Position numbers and translations under genes: made by a program
Source of the DNA: Pseudothermotoga_B sp051235805
GTDB taxonomy: Bacteria; Thermotogota; Thermotogae; Thermotogales; DSM-5069
Length of the DNA: 64,000 nt
Reading direction: 5' to 3'
Assembly: GCF_051235805.1 (NCBI RefSeq)
Contig: NZ_JBPNXV010000001.1
Location: 1,736,001-1,800,000, forward strand
Notes under the pieces: model-generated
What the model saw: only the letters and a program-made list of their open reading frames with translations
Databases searched by the model: none
What the model was told of the DNA's origin: nothing
Shown: in pieces, positions 37,305 through 46,100 of the stretch
Layout of the letters: every line of letters starts with the position of its first letter
Position numbering within the stretch: position 1 is the first letter of the stretch

Positions 37305-38609
37305 TCAAAGTACGACTATATTCTCTCCAAAAAAGCCAAAGGTTTTCAAAATGTTCTTTGTATCGAAGATCAGTTGACTGTTTTCAACAACCATTTTGTA
37401 ATCTATTCTCTTCTTGTGTGCAGTTGTTATTATCACTATGTCTGCATCTTTACAGAGTTCTTGAGTCAATTTCTCAGTCTTTCTCTCTTCTCCCATAAAA
37501 GTGAATTTTTCAACATAGGGATCAACCACCAAGACATTGGCTTTGTTCTTTTCAAGATGTTCCAGCACCTTTAGTGCGGGTGACTCTCTCACGTCATCTA
37601 TATCACCTTTGTAAGCTATACCCATCATGAGTACCTTTGCACCGTTCAAACATTTTTTCCTTTCGTTGAGTAGTTGCATAGCCCTTTGGACAACATACTG
37701 CGGCATGTAATCGTTTATCTCCCCAGCAAGTTCTATGAGTCTTGTGTGGTAGTCATATTCACGCGCTTTGTAAGTCAAGTAGAAAGGATCAATGGGTATA
37801 CAGTGACCTCCAACTCCTGGTCCTGGGTAAAACGGCATGAATCCAAAAGGTTTAGTCGAAGCGGCTTCGATGACCTCCCATATTTTTATACCCATCTTTT
37901 CTGCAACAATTGCCATCTCGTTTATCAAAGCTATGTTGACTATCCTAAAGGTATTCTCCAAGATCTTGGACATCTCAGCCTCCTTCGGCGAGGAGACTAC
38001 AAAGACTGGCGCCTCGAGTACACTTTCGTACAGCATTCTTGCCACCTCTGTTGATTTCTTACCAACACCACCGACTACCTTCGGCGTGTTTTTCGTTTTG
38101 TAGACGAGATTGCCTGGATCTACTCTTTCTGGACTGAAAGCCAGGTAAAAATCTTCTTCGCACTTCAAACCTGTTGATTCGAGTATGGGTAAGACAACCT
38201 CTTCGGTCGTACCTGGGTAAGTGGTCGATTCGAGTACAACCAACATTTCTCTGTGCAACCTTTTTGCTATATCTTTTGCGGTATTGACAACGTATGTCAG
38301 ATCTGGCTGCTTGAATTTGTCAAGTGGTGTGGGCACACATATCGTGGCAACATCACAGTCTTTCAATTTATCAAAGTCGTTAGTCGCGAAAATTTTTCCC
38401 TTTTTGAGCAAATCCTGAAGATCCTCTGTGACAACGTCTCCAATATAGTTTTCTCCTTTGTTGACCATATCAACCCTCTTTTTTTGAATGTCAAAACCAA
38501 TAACTGTGAACCCTGCCTTTGCCTTTTCAACTGCAAGCGGTAGACCAACATATCCCAAACCTATCACACCAACAACTGCGGTCTTGTTGAGTATCTTTTC
38601 TTTCAGCAT
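37305..38609 (-). CDS. UDP-N-acetyl-hexosamine 6-dehydrogenase (WbpA/WecC-like)
   Basis: 434 residues. The N-terminal NAD motif is GVIGLGYVGLPLA (about 14-26); the catalytic Cys is C268 in GPGVGGHCIPIDP; the C-terminal UDP-binding domain includes GIAYKGDIDDVRESP. Enzymes of this group oxidise UDP-GlcNAc or UDP-ManNAc to the uronic acid by two NAD-dependent steps. The downstream-acting aminotransferase next door suggests a WbpA-type route. It overlaps that gene by 7 nt. Exact substrate is inferred. Confidence 0.92.
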   Translation of the reverse strand: MLKEKILNKTAVVGVIGLGYVGLPLAVEKAKAGFTVIGFDIQKKRVDMVNKGENYIGDVVTEDLQDLLKKGKIFATNDFDKLKDCDVATICVPTPLDKFKQPDLTYVVNTAKDIAKRLHREMLVVLESTTYPGTTEEVVLPILESTGLKCEEDFYLAFSPERVDPGNLVYKTKNTPKVVGGVGKKSTEVARMLYESVLEAPVFVVSSPKEAEMSKILENTFRIVNIALINEMAIVAEKMGIKIWEVIEAASTKPFGFMPFYPGPGVGGHCIPIDPFYLTYKAREYDYHTRLIELAGEINDYMPQYVVQRAMQLLNERKKCLNGAKVLMMGIAYKGDIDDVRESPALKVLEHLEKNKANVLVVDPYVEKFTFMGEERKTEKLTQELCKDADIVIITTAHKKRIDYKMVVENSQLIFDTKNILKTFGFFGENIVVL

Positions 38610-39757
38610 TCTATCGCCTCCTTGAAATATTTTTTGATACTTTCGGCTACGTAAGCCACCTCTTGATTGCTTATTTCAGGAAATATTGGTAATGCAAGAA
38701 CTTCCTCAGATAGAGACTCAGTGTTTTTAAGACTTTGAACACCAAAGCGTGAGAAACACTTTTGCTTGTGTAACCCGAGTGGATAGTAAATCGCCGTTTC
38801 AATACCTTTTTCTTTCAAGAAATCCTTCAAAGAATCTCTTTGCCCATTTTTCACTCTTATGACGTACTGATGAAAGATGCACCGGAAATCATCGTGGACC
38901 GTTGGAATATCTATAAAACGAGGACTGAGCGGACCAAGAAGCTCGTTGTAAGTCTTTGCCACATCAATTCTCTTTCTGTGATAATCATCAAGATACTTCA
39001 ATTTAACCCTTAAAATGGCAGCTTGAAGTTCATCGAGTCTGCTGTTCACACCCTCGATCTCATGGAAATATTTCTTTCGAGCCCCATGCACTCTGAAGAT
39101 TCTGCAGAAATCTGCTATTGAATCACTGTTTGTGAGTATCATTCCGCCATCACCATAAGCACCAAGGTTCTTCGTTGGAAAGAATGAAAGTATCGAAACA
39201 TCGCCTATTGAACCGCTTTTCTTGATAACTCCGTCCGAGAAATACCAGATGGAACCTATCGATTGAGCGCAGTCTTCGATCAATTTCACACCAAAATCTC
39301 TTCTGATCCTTTCGAGTCTTTCCAGATCAACGGTTCTACCAAAGAGATGAACCGGTATTAATGCTTTAACTTTGTCTCTCTGTGGATGAGTTCTCAGCAA
39401 CTGCTCAACTTGATCAAGATCGATGTTGAAGCTCACTGGGTCAACATCTACAAAGATGGGTGTGGCACCGTTGCGAGTTATGCAGCTCGCCGTTGCAAAA
39501 AAACTGAAACCAGTCGTAATGACAAAGTCATTTTCTTTTATGCCAACTGCCTTTGCCGCTATATAAAGTGCATCAGATCCATTTGCAACAGCTATGGCGT
39601 GTTTCACTCCTAAGTAGGAGGCAACTTCCCTTTCAAAAGCCTCTACATTTGGACCCATGATCAACCTGCCAGACTGCAAGACTTCATCCACGATCCGCAG
39701 TATCTCTTGCTTCAATTGTTCGTACTGCCTCGTCATGTCAAAGAGCGGTACTTTCAT
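38603..39757 (-). CDS. DegT/DnrJ/EryC1/StrS sugar aminotransferase
   Basis: 384 residues. PLP-binding lysine is K196 in SFFPTKNLGAYGDGG, with the cofactor-contacting Asp in EDCAQSIGS (about 162). Such enzymes transfer an amino group to a keto-sugar nucleotide. Next to a WbpA-like dehydrogenase, a WbpE-like reaction on a 3-keto UDP-uronic acid is plausible, though no separate oxidase gene (WbpB type) is seen. I chose ATG 39757, with GGGAGTGAG upstream; a longer frame to 39793 overlaps the regulator gene. Confidence 0.92.
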   Translation of the reverse strand: MKVPLFDMTRQYEQLKQEILRIVDEVLQSGRLIMGPNVEAFEREVASYLGVKHAIAVANGSDALYIAAKAVGIKENDFVITTGFSFFATASCITRNGATPIFVDVDPVSFNIDLDQVEQLLRTHPQRDKVKALIPVHLFGRTVDLERLERIRRDFGVKLIEDCAQSIGSIWYFSDGVIKKSGSIGDVSILSFFPTKNLGAYGDGGMILTNSDSIADFCRIFRVHGARKKYFHEIEGVNSRLDELQAAILRVKLKYLDDYHRKRIDVAKTYNELLGPLSPRFIDIPTVHDDFRCIFHQYVIRVKNGQRDSLKDFLKEKGIETAIYYPLGLHKQKCFSRFGVQSLKNTESLSEEVLALPIFPEISNQEVAYVAESIKKYFKEAIEC

Positions 39758-39761
39758 ATTC

Positions 39762-40403
39762 TCACTCCCTTCGCTGGAGAAAGACCTTGCCATCCGTTTG
39801 AATCATCAAGATGAAGATGTTTTTCATACCCAATGACTTTGCCCTCTGTGCTATCTTCTCTGCGTGCCTGAACGAAGCAATCAAAGTGGTGTCGTAATCA
39901 AGAAGCTTTACCTTATCAGAAGATAAAACAACAACACCGTTCACACTCTTGTTGTGTTTCGAAGGATCATCATCGACGAAGCATAGTACATCTATGCCTT
40001 CAGTTCTCAACACATCTAAGAGTGTTTGACCAACTATGCCTGCACCGTAGAGAACAATCTTTCTGAATCTCTCTTTAGACAATTGCTCGAGAACTTCAAC
40101 AAAGACAAGCCTGGAAGTTGAGTAAAGCCTCGCTGTTTCACGCAGATAGGAAACCGACAAATACTGGAGTCTGTAGATTCCATCCTGAGTCAATCTGTAT
40201 TCCATCTTTCTTCTGTTGGGACCAATTTTTTCAATCAGTCCTTTTTGCTCAAAAAGCGCAAGATATCTGTTGACCATCGATGGTGCAATCTTTGCCAATT
40301 TAGAGAGTTTTTGCTGAGAAAGAGAGCCATTAGAAAAGATAGCTTTCAAAAGTGTGTATTCTCTCAAAAGAACAGACGGCTCAAAGAAAACCAAATCTTC
40401 CAT
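39762..40403 (-). CDS. Winged-helix regulator fused to a PglD-N-like Rossmann domain
   Basis: About 213 residues. Residues 1-85 form a MarR/winged-helix DNA-binding domain (SLSQQKLSKLAKIAPSMVNRYLALFEQKGLIEKIG). Residues about 110-205 resemble the N-terminal domain of sugar O-acyltransferases such as PglD (KIVLYGAGIVGQTLLDVLR, then VLCFVDDDPSKH), a fold that binds nucleotide sugars. I infer a regulator that senses a UDP-sugar and controls the aminotransferase and dehydrogenase genes that follow within a few nt. I chose ATG 40403 (GGTGAG 8 nt upstream) over GTG 40412. Confidence 0.82.
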   Translation of the reverse strand: MEDLVFFEPSVLLREYTLLKAIFSNGSLSQQKLSKLAKIAPSMVNRYLALFEQKGLIEKIGPNRRKMEYRLTQDGIYRLQYLSVSYLRETARLYSTSRLVFVEVLEQLSKERFRKIVLYGAGIVGQTLLDVLRTEGIDVLCFVDDDPSKHNKSVNGVVVLSSDKVKLLDYDTTLIASFRHAEKIAQRAKSLGMKNIFILMIQTDGKVFLQRRE

Positions 40404-40423
40404 ATCGATCACTCACCGAGTGA

Positions 40424-40429
40424 ATTATA
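40424..40429 (-). promoter_or_regulatory. Candidate -10 of the sugar-nucleotide/pyrophosphatase operon
   Basis: TATAAT on the leftward strand, 20 nt ahead of the regulator start, in the 64-nt gap after the permease gene. No good -35. The overlapping sequence could also be where the regulator acts. Confidence 0.35.
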
Positions 40430-40467
40430 CAACATGATTGGTGAAATTCCTAAGAAGTGAGGTGAAA

Positions 40468-41745
40468 TCAAAAAACTATCAGATAGAGCCAGTAAACAAG
40501 CACATTCACAATTGTTACTACAGAACCAACCTTGAAAAACTCAACAAAGGTTAAATGAACGTTCTCTTTCTCGGCGTTTTGGAGGATTATTACATTGCTT
40601 GCAGCACCAAGAATGGTGAGATTTCCCGCTATAGTACTACCAGCGGCGAGTGCGCAGAGAAGCAAGTTGTTAGCATCTTTAAAAAACGTGAGAAACAGAG
40701 CGACAAATGGAACATTTGATATGAATTGACTCACACCAACACTGACGAGCAATACCTGCGGAATACTTGAGAAATTCATAAAGGAAACATATCGCTGGAA
40801 AAATCCACAATTCCAGACAGCTTGCATTGTGATAAACATCGATATAAAGAAGACTATCGTCGCCCAGTCAATTGATTTCAGCAGTTTGAATCTTTTCTTG
40901 CTCAGCACAACAACTGGCAGCGCTGCTATGGTTGAAATGTAGCTCAGTTCTAAAGACTCACGACCAAGGAGGGCACTAAAGATCCTTATACCTATCAATG
41001 CCAAGAGCAAGATCAGCGAGAGCTTTGAAATCCCAGACAGCTTGAGATCGGTCAAATCTACCGGCGAGTGCTCGATTCTTTCATCGTTGAAAGAACTCTT
41101 GTAGAAGATCTTGATAACAAAGTAAGTCAAGATCATGTTCAGAACTGTTGGAATGAAGAGATACTTGGCGAAGACCACAAAAGGGTTCTTCATTTGGCTA
41201 CCAAGCGCAATGAGAAGATTTTGAGGATTACCAATCGGGCTTGTAACACTACCAATTGTGACACCAAAAGCCAAGGCAAGCAATAAAGCTTTTGGATTTA
41301 TCTTGTGTTTTGATGCAAGATAGATCATCAGAGGTGTTCCAACGACTGCTACGGTGTCGTTCATCAACAGCGCCGAGAAAAAGCCACTCACAATTATTAC
41401 GAGCAAAAGCAAGCTGGACGAATTCTTTGTTCTTCTGAAGACCAAGTATGAGAGATAATAAAGATACCCGCTTTCTCTCATCGCTTCCCCAATGATGAAC
41501 ATACCTATGAGAAAGAGTATCACATCGAAATTTATCGACAACAAAGCATCCTTCAAGGTTATCTGCCTTGTCAAAATCAAGAACAAGGCAGCGGCTGTCA
41601 TTACCTGCCAGATCTTGAAGGTTACCTTCCCAATTCTTCTGATCGCAATAAGTGTAAAGACTGCTATGAGCACCATCAGAGGTATACTCACAAAAGACAC
41701 CCATAAGATTCTATGTTTTGCAAATATCTTTTGAGTTAAAAACAA
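40468..41745 (-). CDS. SLC13/ArsB-type (IT superfamily) ion transporter
   Basis: 425 residues with about 11 membrane helices in two repeats. Signatures of the ion transporter superfamily: GFFSALLMNDTVAVVGTPLM and SPIGNPQNLLIALGSQ in the first repeat, and QFISNVPFVALFL with AAGSTIAGNLTILGAASNVI in the second. This pattern is shared by ArsB, NhaD and citrate/dicarboxylate carriers, so the substrate is open. The TTG at 41745 has no clear ribosome site; the true start may be a few residues to about 23 residues downstream. It lies 39 nt after the DUF1175-like gene. Confidence 0.88.
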   Translation of the reverse strand: MFLTQKIFAKHRILWVSFVSIPLMVLIAVFTLIAIRRIGKVTFKIWQVMTAAALFLILTRQITLKDALLSINFDVILFLIGMFIIGEAMRESGYLYYLSYLVFRRTKNSSSLLLLVIIVSGFFSALLMNDTVAVVGTPLMIYLASKHKINPKALLLALAFGVTIGSVTSPIGNPQNLLIALGSQMKNPFVVFAKYLFIPTVLNMILTYFVIKIFYKSSFNDERIEHSPVDLTDLKLSGISKLSLILLLALIGIRIFSALLGRESLELSYISTIAALPVVVLSKKRFKLLKSIDWATIVFFISMFITMQAVWNCGFFQRYVSFMNFSSIPQVLLVSVGVSQFISNVPFVALFLTFFKDANNLLLCALAAGSTIAGNLTILGAASNVIILQNAEKENVHLTFVEFFKVGSVVTIVNVLVYWLYLIVF

Positions 41746-41784
41746 TCATGCGATGATTAACTTCCAATGAACTTTCGAAAATCC

Positions 41785-42744
41785 TCAGGGCAGGAATTTG
41801 AATCTGTAGAACCCTAAGAAATATTTGTTTTGTACACTTGGCATCCAAGATGGATCAAAGTTCATCAACTCACTGAATCTTACAAATCTCAACTCGCCAG
41901 AACCTTCGCCAATGGGTCCTGTGTGGTAGAAGACCCAGCTTTCATTATCGCTCTTGCCCAGATCACCCAGATAAACCATCAAATGGTATGGATACTCAAA
42001 GTCCTCGGGGTGAAAAAACACCATTATGTCTGCAGGTTTTGCAACCTTCACATCCTTAGCCACAAACCTCATTGAGTTCTCGTACAAGATCCTGGCTGTG
42101 GCAAAGGTACTGAACTCAGAGATATCTGTGAAAGGACCTCTCTTCACCCTGAAGATCTTCTTTCCCAATACTGGCACGTTTGGATAATTGTACCTCTGCA
42201 CGTCTTCAAAGATGGGACCAATATATCCTGTTTGCATTAGCCAAGCACTGTCATGCTTTCTCAAAGCCTCTCGTGCACAGTAACGAACAAAACCTGAACA
42301 ATCTCTCTCTTCTTCATTCCAGAGCAACGAGTCGTTCTTGAAAGCACTCATGCCAATCCAGATAAACCAATTTCTGAATCTTGCCGCATCTTCTTCATCG
42401 AGCACTAAGAGATCTGGGTAACCATCTTGATCAAAATCTGAAAGATCTGCTTTGACTACAAACCTAATCGATTTTGTCTTCTTCAAAAACCCTTTGCTCT
42501 CAAAGTACAGTTCTATCCTTTCTGCAGGTTTCACACGTGGTAGATACAAGCCTTCCTCAGTTATCTGATAGCTCCTGTTTGAATAGACACGTGCTGCGGC
42601 TATCTTTCCTTTGAGAAACAGGTTCTGCGTGCTCCTGATGGGCTCGAGACTCAACTCAAGATCCACTCGAAAACTAAGGTCCAAGATCAGCATTAATGAA
42701 ATTACCGTTGCGATAGCAAGACACAAGATTGGGAATATCTTCAT
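41785..42744 (-). CDS. DUF1175-like secreted protein (YfaT type) with NlpC/P60-like Cys-His and an EF-hand-like loop
   Basis: 319 residues with a hydrophobic N-terminal segment (signal or anchor). Residues 103-111 (DFDQDGYPD) match a calcium-binding EF-hand-type loop. C149 in RDCSGFVRYCARE and H254 in YPYHLMVYLGD resemble the Cys and His of NlpC/P60 cysteine peptidases. I recognise the overall shape of DUF1175, the YfaT family, which in E. coli sits beside the alpha-2-macroglobulin YfaS, exactly the context here. ATG 42744 has GGAGGTCAGTT upstream. It overlaps the HExxH gene by 71 nt. Activity is inferred. Confidence 0.78.
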   Translation of the reverse strand: MKIFPILCLAIATVISLMLILDLSFRVDLELSLEPIRSTQNLFLKGKIAAARVYSNRSYQITEEGLYLPRVKPAERIELYFESKGFLKKTKSIRFVVKADLSDFDQDGYPDLLVLDEEDAARFRNWFIWIGMSAFKNDSLLWNEEERDCSGFVRYCAREALRKHDSAWLMQTGYIGPIFEDVQRYNYPNVPVLGKKIFRVKRGPFTDISEFSTFATARILYENSMRFVAKDVKVAKPADIMVFFHPEDFEYPYHLMVYLGDLGKSDNESWVFYHTGPIGEGSGELRFVRFSELMNFDPSWMPSVQNKYFLGFYRFKFLP

Positions 42745-43189
42745 AACTGACCTCCCGCATGAACCTTTCCAAATAATCTCTGTGTTCTCCTTTCAACTCC
42801 TCTACTCTTGTGCCCGTCAGATATAGAATGAGCCCTTCTTCAAACCATCTTGGCATAGTAAAACTCTTCTGAATAAGGTAATGAAGCATCTCGTGTACAA
42901 TTGTCTGCTCAAGTACACCCTTTTTCTCAAGTACGTCAAAAGGCTGAGTCATGATCACACCATCGACATAGATCCCACCAACGTGGTATGGTTTCCCAGT
43001 CAGGGTATGAAATTCATATATAGACTCTGTCTCAACCAAAAGCACATCAAAATCCACTTGAATCTGCAGCAGATCAGCTATCCTGTACAACTGATTGAGA
43101 GAAAGATCATAAACCTTCAAAACCTCACTTAGACTTCTCAACCTCAAACCATACGCCGATGTCAAGCACGTCAACAGCTGAATGAGCAT
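42674..43189 (-). CDS. Secreted HExxH zinc-peptidase-like protein
   Basis: About 171 residues from ATG 43189 (AAAGG upstream). A signal peptide is likely (MLIQLLTCLTSAYG). H99-E100-xx-H103 in QTIVHEMLHYLI, followed 14 residues later by E117-E118 (RWFEEGLILYLTG), forms a gluzincin-type zinc site. Small proteins of this kind are predicted peptidases. It overlaps both neighbours (65 nt with the alpha-2-macroglobulin gene), so the three are tightly coupled. The substrate is unknown. Confidence 0.8.
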   Translation of the reverse strand: MLIQLLTCLTSAYGLRLRSLSEVLKVYDLSLNQLYRIADLLQIQVDFDVLLVETESIYEFHTLTGKPYHVGGIYVDGVIMTQPFDVLEKKGVLEQTIVHEMLHYLIQKSFTMPRWFEEGLILYLTGTRVEELKGEHRDYLERFMREVSYEDIPNLVSCYRNGNFINADLGP

Positions 43190-46100
43190 AAAGACCTTTG
43201 TGATACATCGAGTAAGCCCTCGCTGGGAGAAGCTGATATCTTCCATTCAGAGTAGCCCTCCACACGTAACTCAAAGTATTCGAAGAATAATCAAGCACAA
43301 AAAACGCTATTCTATCTTCGTGCACCTCAGTTGCTGTGAACCATCGACCCCATGTTCTGTACCACATGTAATCGAACTTCGAATAGCTCTGTAACCCTTT
43401 TTCTCTGTATCTGTCCAAAATCTGTGCGCACGAAGGAAAGTAATCTTCCGCAACAAGATAGCCACCTGTTCCAGATTCGAAATCTATCTTGGTCTTTATT
43501 ATGTCTCCAGCACTAATCGAAATAGGCCACGTTTCCTCTCTAAAGATCACCTCGCACGGCAAGTTTGTAGTCCATGAGTCATTGCCAGAGAAATAGAAGC
43601 CTTTGTCTGCCACTAATCTGCTACCATCCCATTCAAGGACACGAACCGCAACAAACGGAAGCTCGACAAAGCCGCCTTTTGTGTACCAGTAAGTTCTATC
43701 CTCCGTTCTGAGGAGTATTTCAAAACGACTGCAAGACAGTCCAGTAACGCCATGTGGAATCTCGGCTGCAGGGGTTTCATTCATCCATAACTTTCCATCT
43801 TTCAGATAGACGATACCTTTGTCAGTCAGAGATGCGTCGAGTACTTCAAAGTAGCTCTTTGCCGTCTTTGTAACAGTGTCATACACCATGGCACCGCCAC
43901 CGCGCAAGATGATCAGTATCAACCCGTTGAGGGTTTCAAGACGCTCAAAGTCGTAAGCAACATTACTAATGATTAATTTTGTATCTTCTATCCGCATCTT
44001 GGTGTCTTTGTATGTGTAATCACCGTTTTCGTACTTTCTCAGATAAAGTTCTTTTGATTCAAGTTCGTTCAGAGTTCTCATCGAAACTGGAAGATAGTGT
44101 TGAGAGATCGGTACAAAGGCATCAACAACGGTTTTTTGGTCAATCACAGGTATCTCGAATCTTTTGTAGAAACTTCTTCTGATCTTTAGTCCTTCGCTGA
44201 CCTCCGCAGTGGGTCTTTCGTAATAGATTACGTGAACTTCTACAAGCCCACTTCCATCCAGAGTAAGGTTAGCTCTATCGATCTCGATCTGACCTTCTCC
44301 GACCAGTTGAACTGTTCTACCGTTGTTACTAACCAAAACTTTGGGTTCATCGATCTTTGGCAGAACCTCAAGCAGAGCTAAGACCGCAAAAGCTGTGTCC
44401 TTCGTCGAGTACCACATGTGACCATCTTTCTTGCTCATCAAATAGTTGATCAATTTTGATTGAAGCTCTTTGTAAGTTCCCCATTTTGCGAGCGATCTTA
44501 ATAATACAGAACTCAGCTGTACATCGGTGACCAAGTAGTCATCTTGAACATCTATGAAAGCAAGGTTTCCAGTTTGCTTAACCAAAGCCACTGCGTTCTC
44601 CAAGGCTTCTCTTGATGAAAGTGATAGATACACCCAATCTGTGTTCTTCTGTACATCGTATTCTTTGTGCTCTACACCATAAAGATCCAAGATGTATGAA
44701 CCGTGAGCAGAAAGATTTGTCTTCAAATACTCGAGCCCAGATTCTATAACAGATTCAGCGACATCAAACCCAGCCTTCTTAGCATAATATAAACCTTCCA
44801 TAACATAACAAGTCATGAAATCGCTGCTTTGATCGGTCTGCCACCAACCCCAACCTCCGTCGTAGTGTTGGTATTTGTAAAGCCTCATCAAGCCTTTACG
44901 AACTATATCATCGAGATCTTCTATTTTCAGACCCATTTGAGTTGCAACGATCGCTGGGAAGAAACTGCTCATCGTCTGTTCTGTGCAACCATACGGGTAT
45001 GCTATCAACTTTCTTATAGATTTTTCAACCAGCGGTACTATACTTGAATAGACGGTGACCTTCGCCTCTTTGTACTGACCTTCCGGCAGATTTAACGTCT
45101 TTCGACCGTTTAAGAACTCAAGTGCATAAAATTCCCTTTCGAATGCGAACGGTCTTACAGGCACATTCAATGCCACCGCGTCTGACAAGCCCGTGTTCGT
45201 TGTTGCAAAGATCGTTATGGTAGCCGGATCAGACTCATTTTTCGCATGAACCAACCACCGAGATGAAGCGAAATCTTTTGGCTGAATGACAAATTCACCT
45301 TCAACTTGATCTTCCAAAGGCAGTCCGCTGAAAGTATCGAGTGGTGGCAAACCAGTTGGAATGAGCTCAATTGAATTTGGCAGTTCTATCCAAAGTTTTG
45401 TTTCTAAGGCTTCTGAGCTTTGGTTGAAAACCATTGAGCCTATTTGAATGATATCTCCTTCTCTGAAGAAGGAAGGCAGTATCGGTCTTACATAAAAATC
45501 TCGTGTGACAACAAATTTCCCATCTGCCTGAGCAATCTGCCTCTTTGAGAACCCATAACCGGTCGCAATAAAGGTCGTTATGCTGTCAGGTACCTTGAAT
45601 CTGATCGTCGCTGTACCGTTTTCTACTCTCAAATTCGGCACCCAAAGAGCTGTGTCTGGGAAGTATTCTCTGACGTTTATCCGTGCTTGTACAGCCGCTG
45701 CTTTGTAATTCTCAAAGGTTTTTACCTCAGGCATAGTCGCATACAATACATTCTTTTCGCTTAGATAAAACCACGAATGTGCAAACTCCCAAGAGACTTC
45801 AGGGTATTCATTTTCTGGATATATCTCTTCCTCGACAGAAATCGGCTTTCTACCCAGCATCGAGTAAATCGCTTCATCTACGATTGCCAGAGAGAAAGAG
45901 AAGTCTTCATCTGCTTTGATCACCACTCTTGCATCTTCTCCTGGTTCATAGGTCTCTTTATCAAAATGAATTTGAAGCTTCCGTACATTCAACTCTCGTT
46001 CTATCTTGAATTTCTTTGAGTCTGATAGTTTCTTTCCATTTGAATAACCAGCAAAGATGATGAAGAGATTTCTCTCCACTGCGTCAGATGGTACAGTTAT

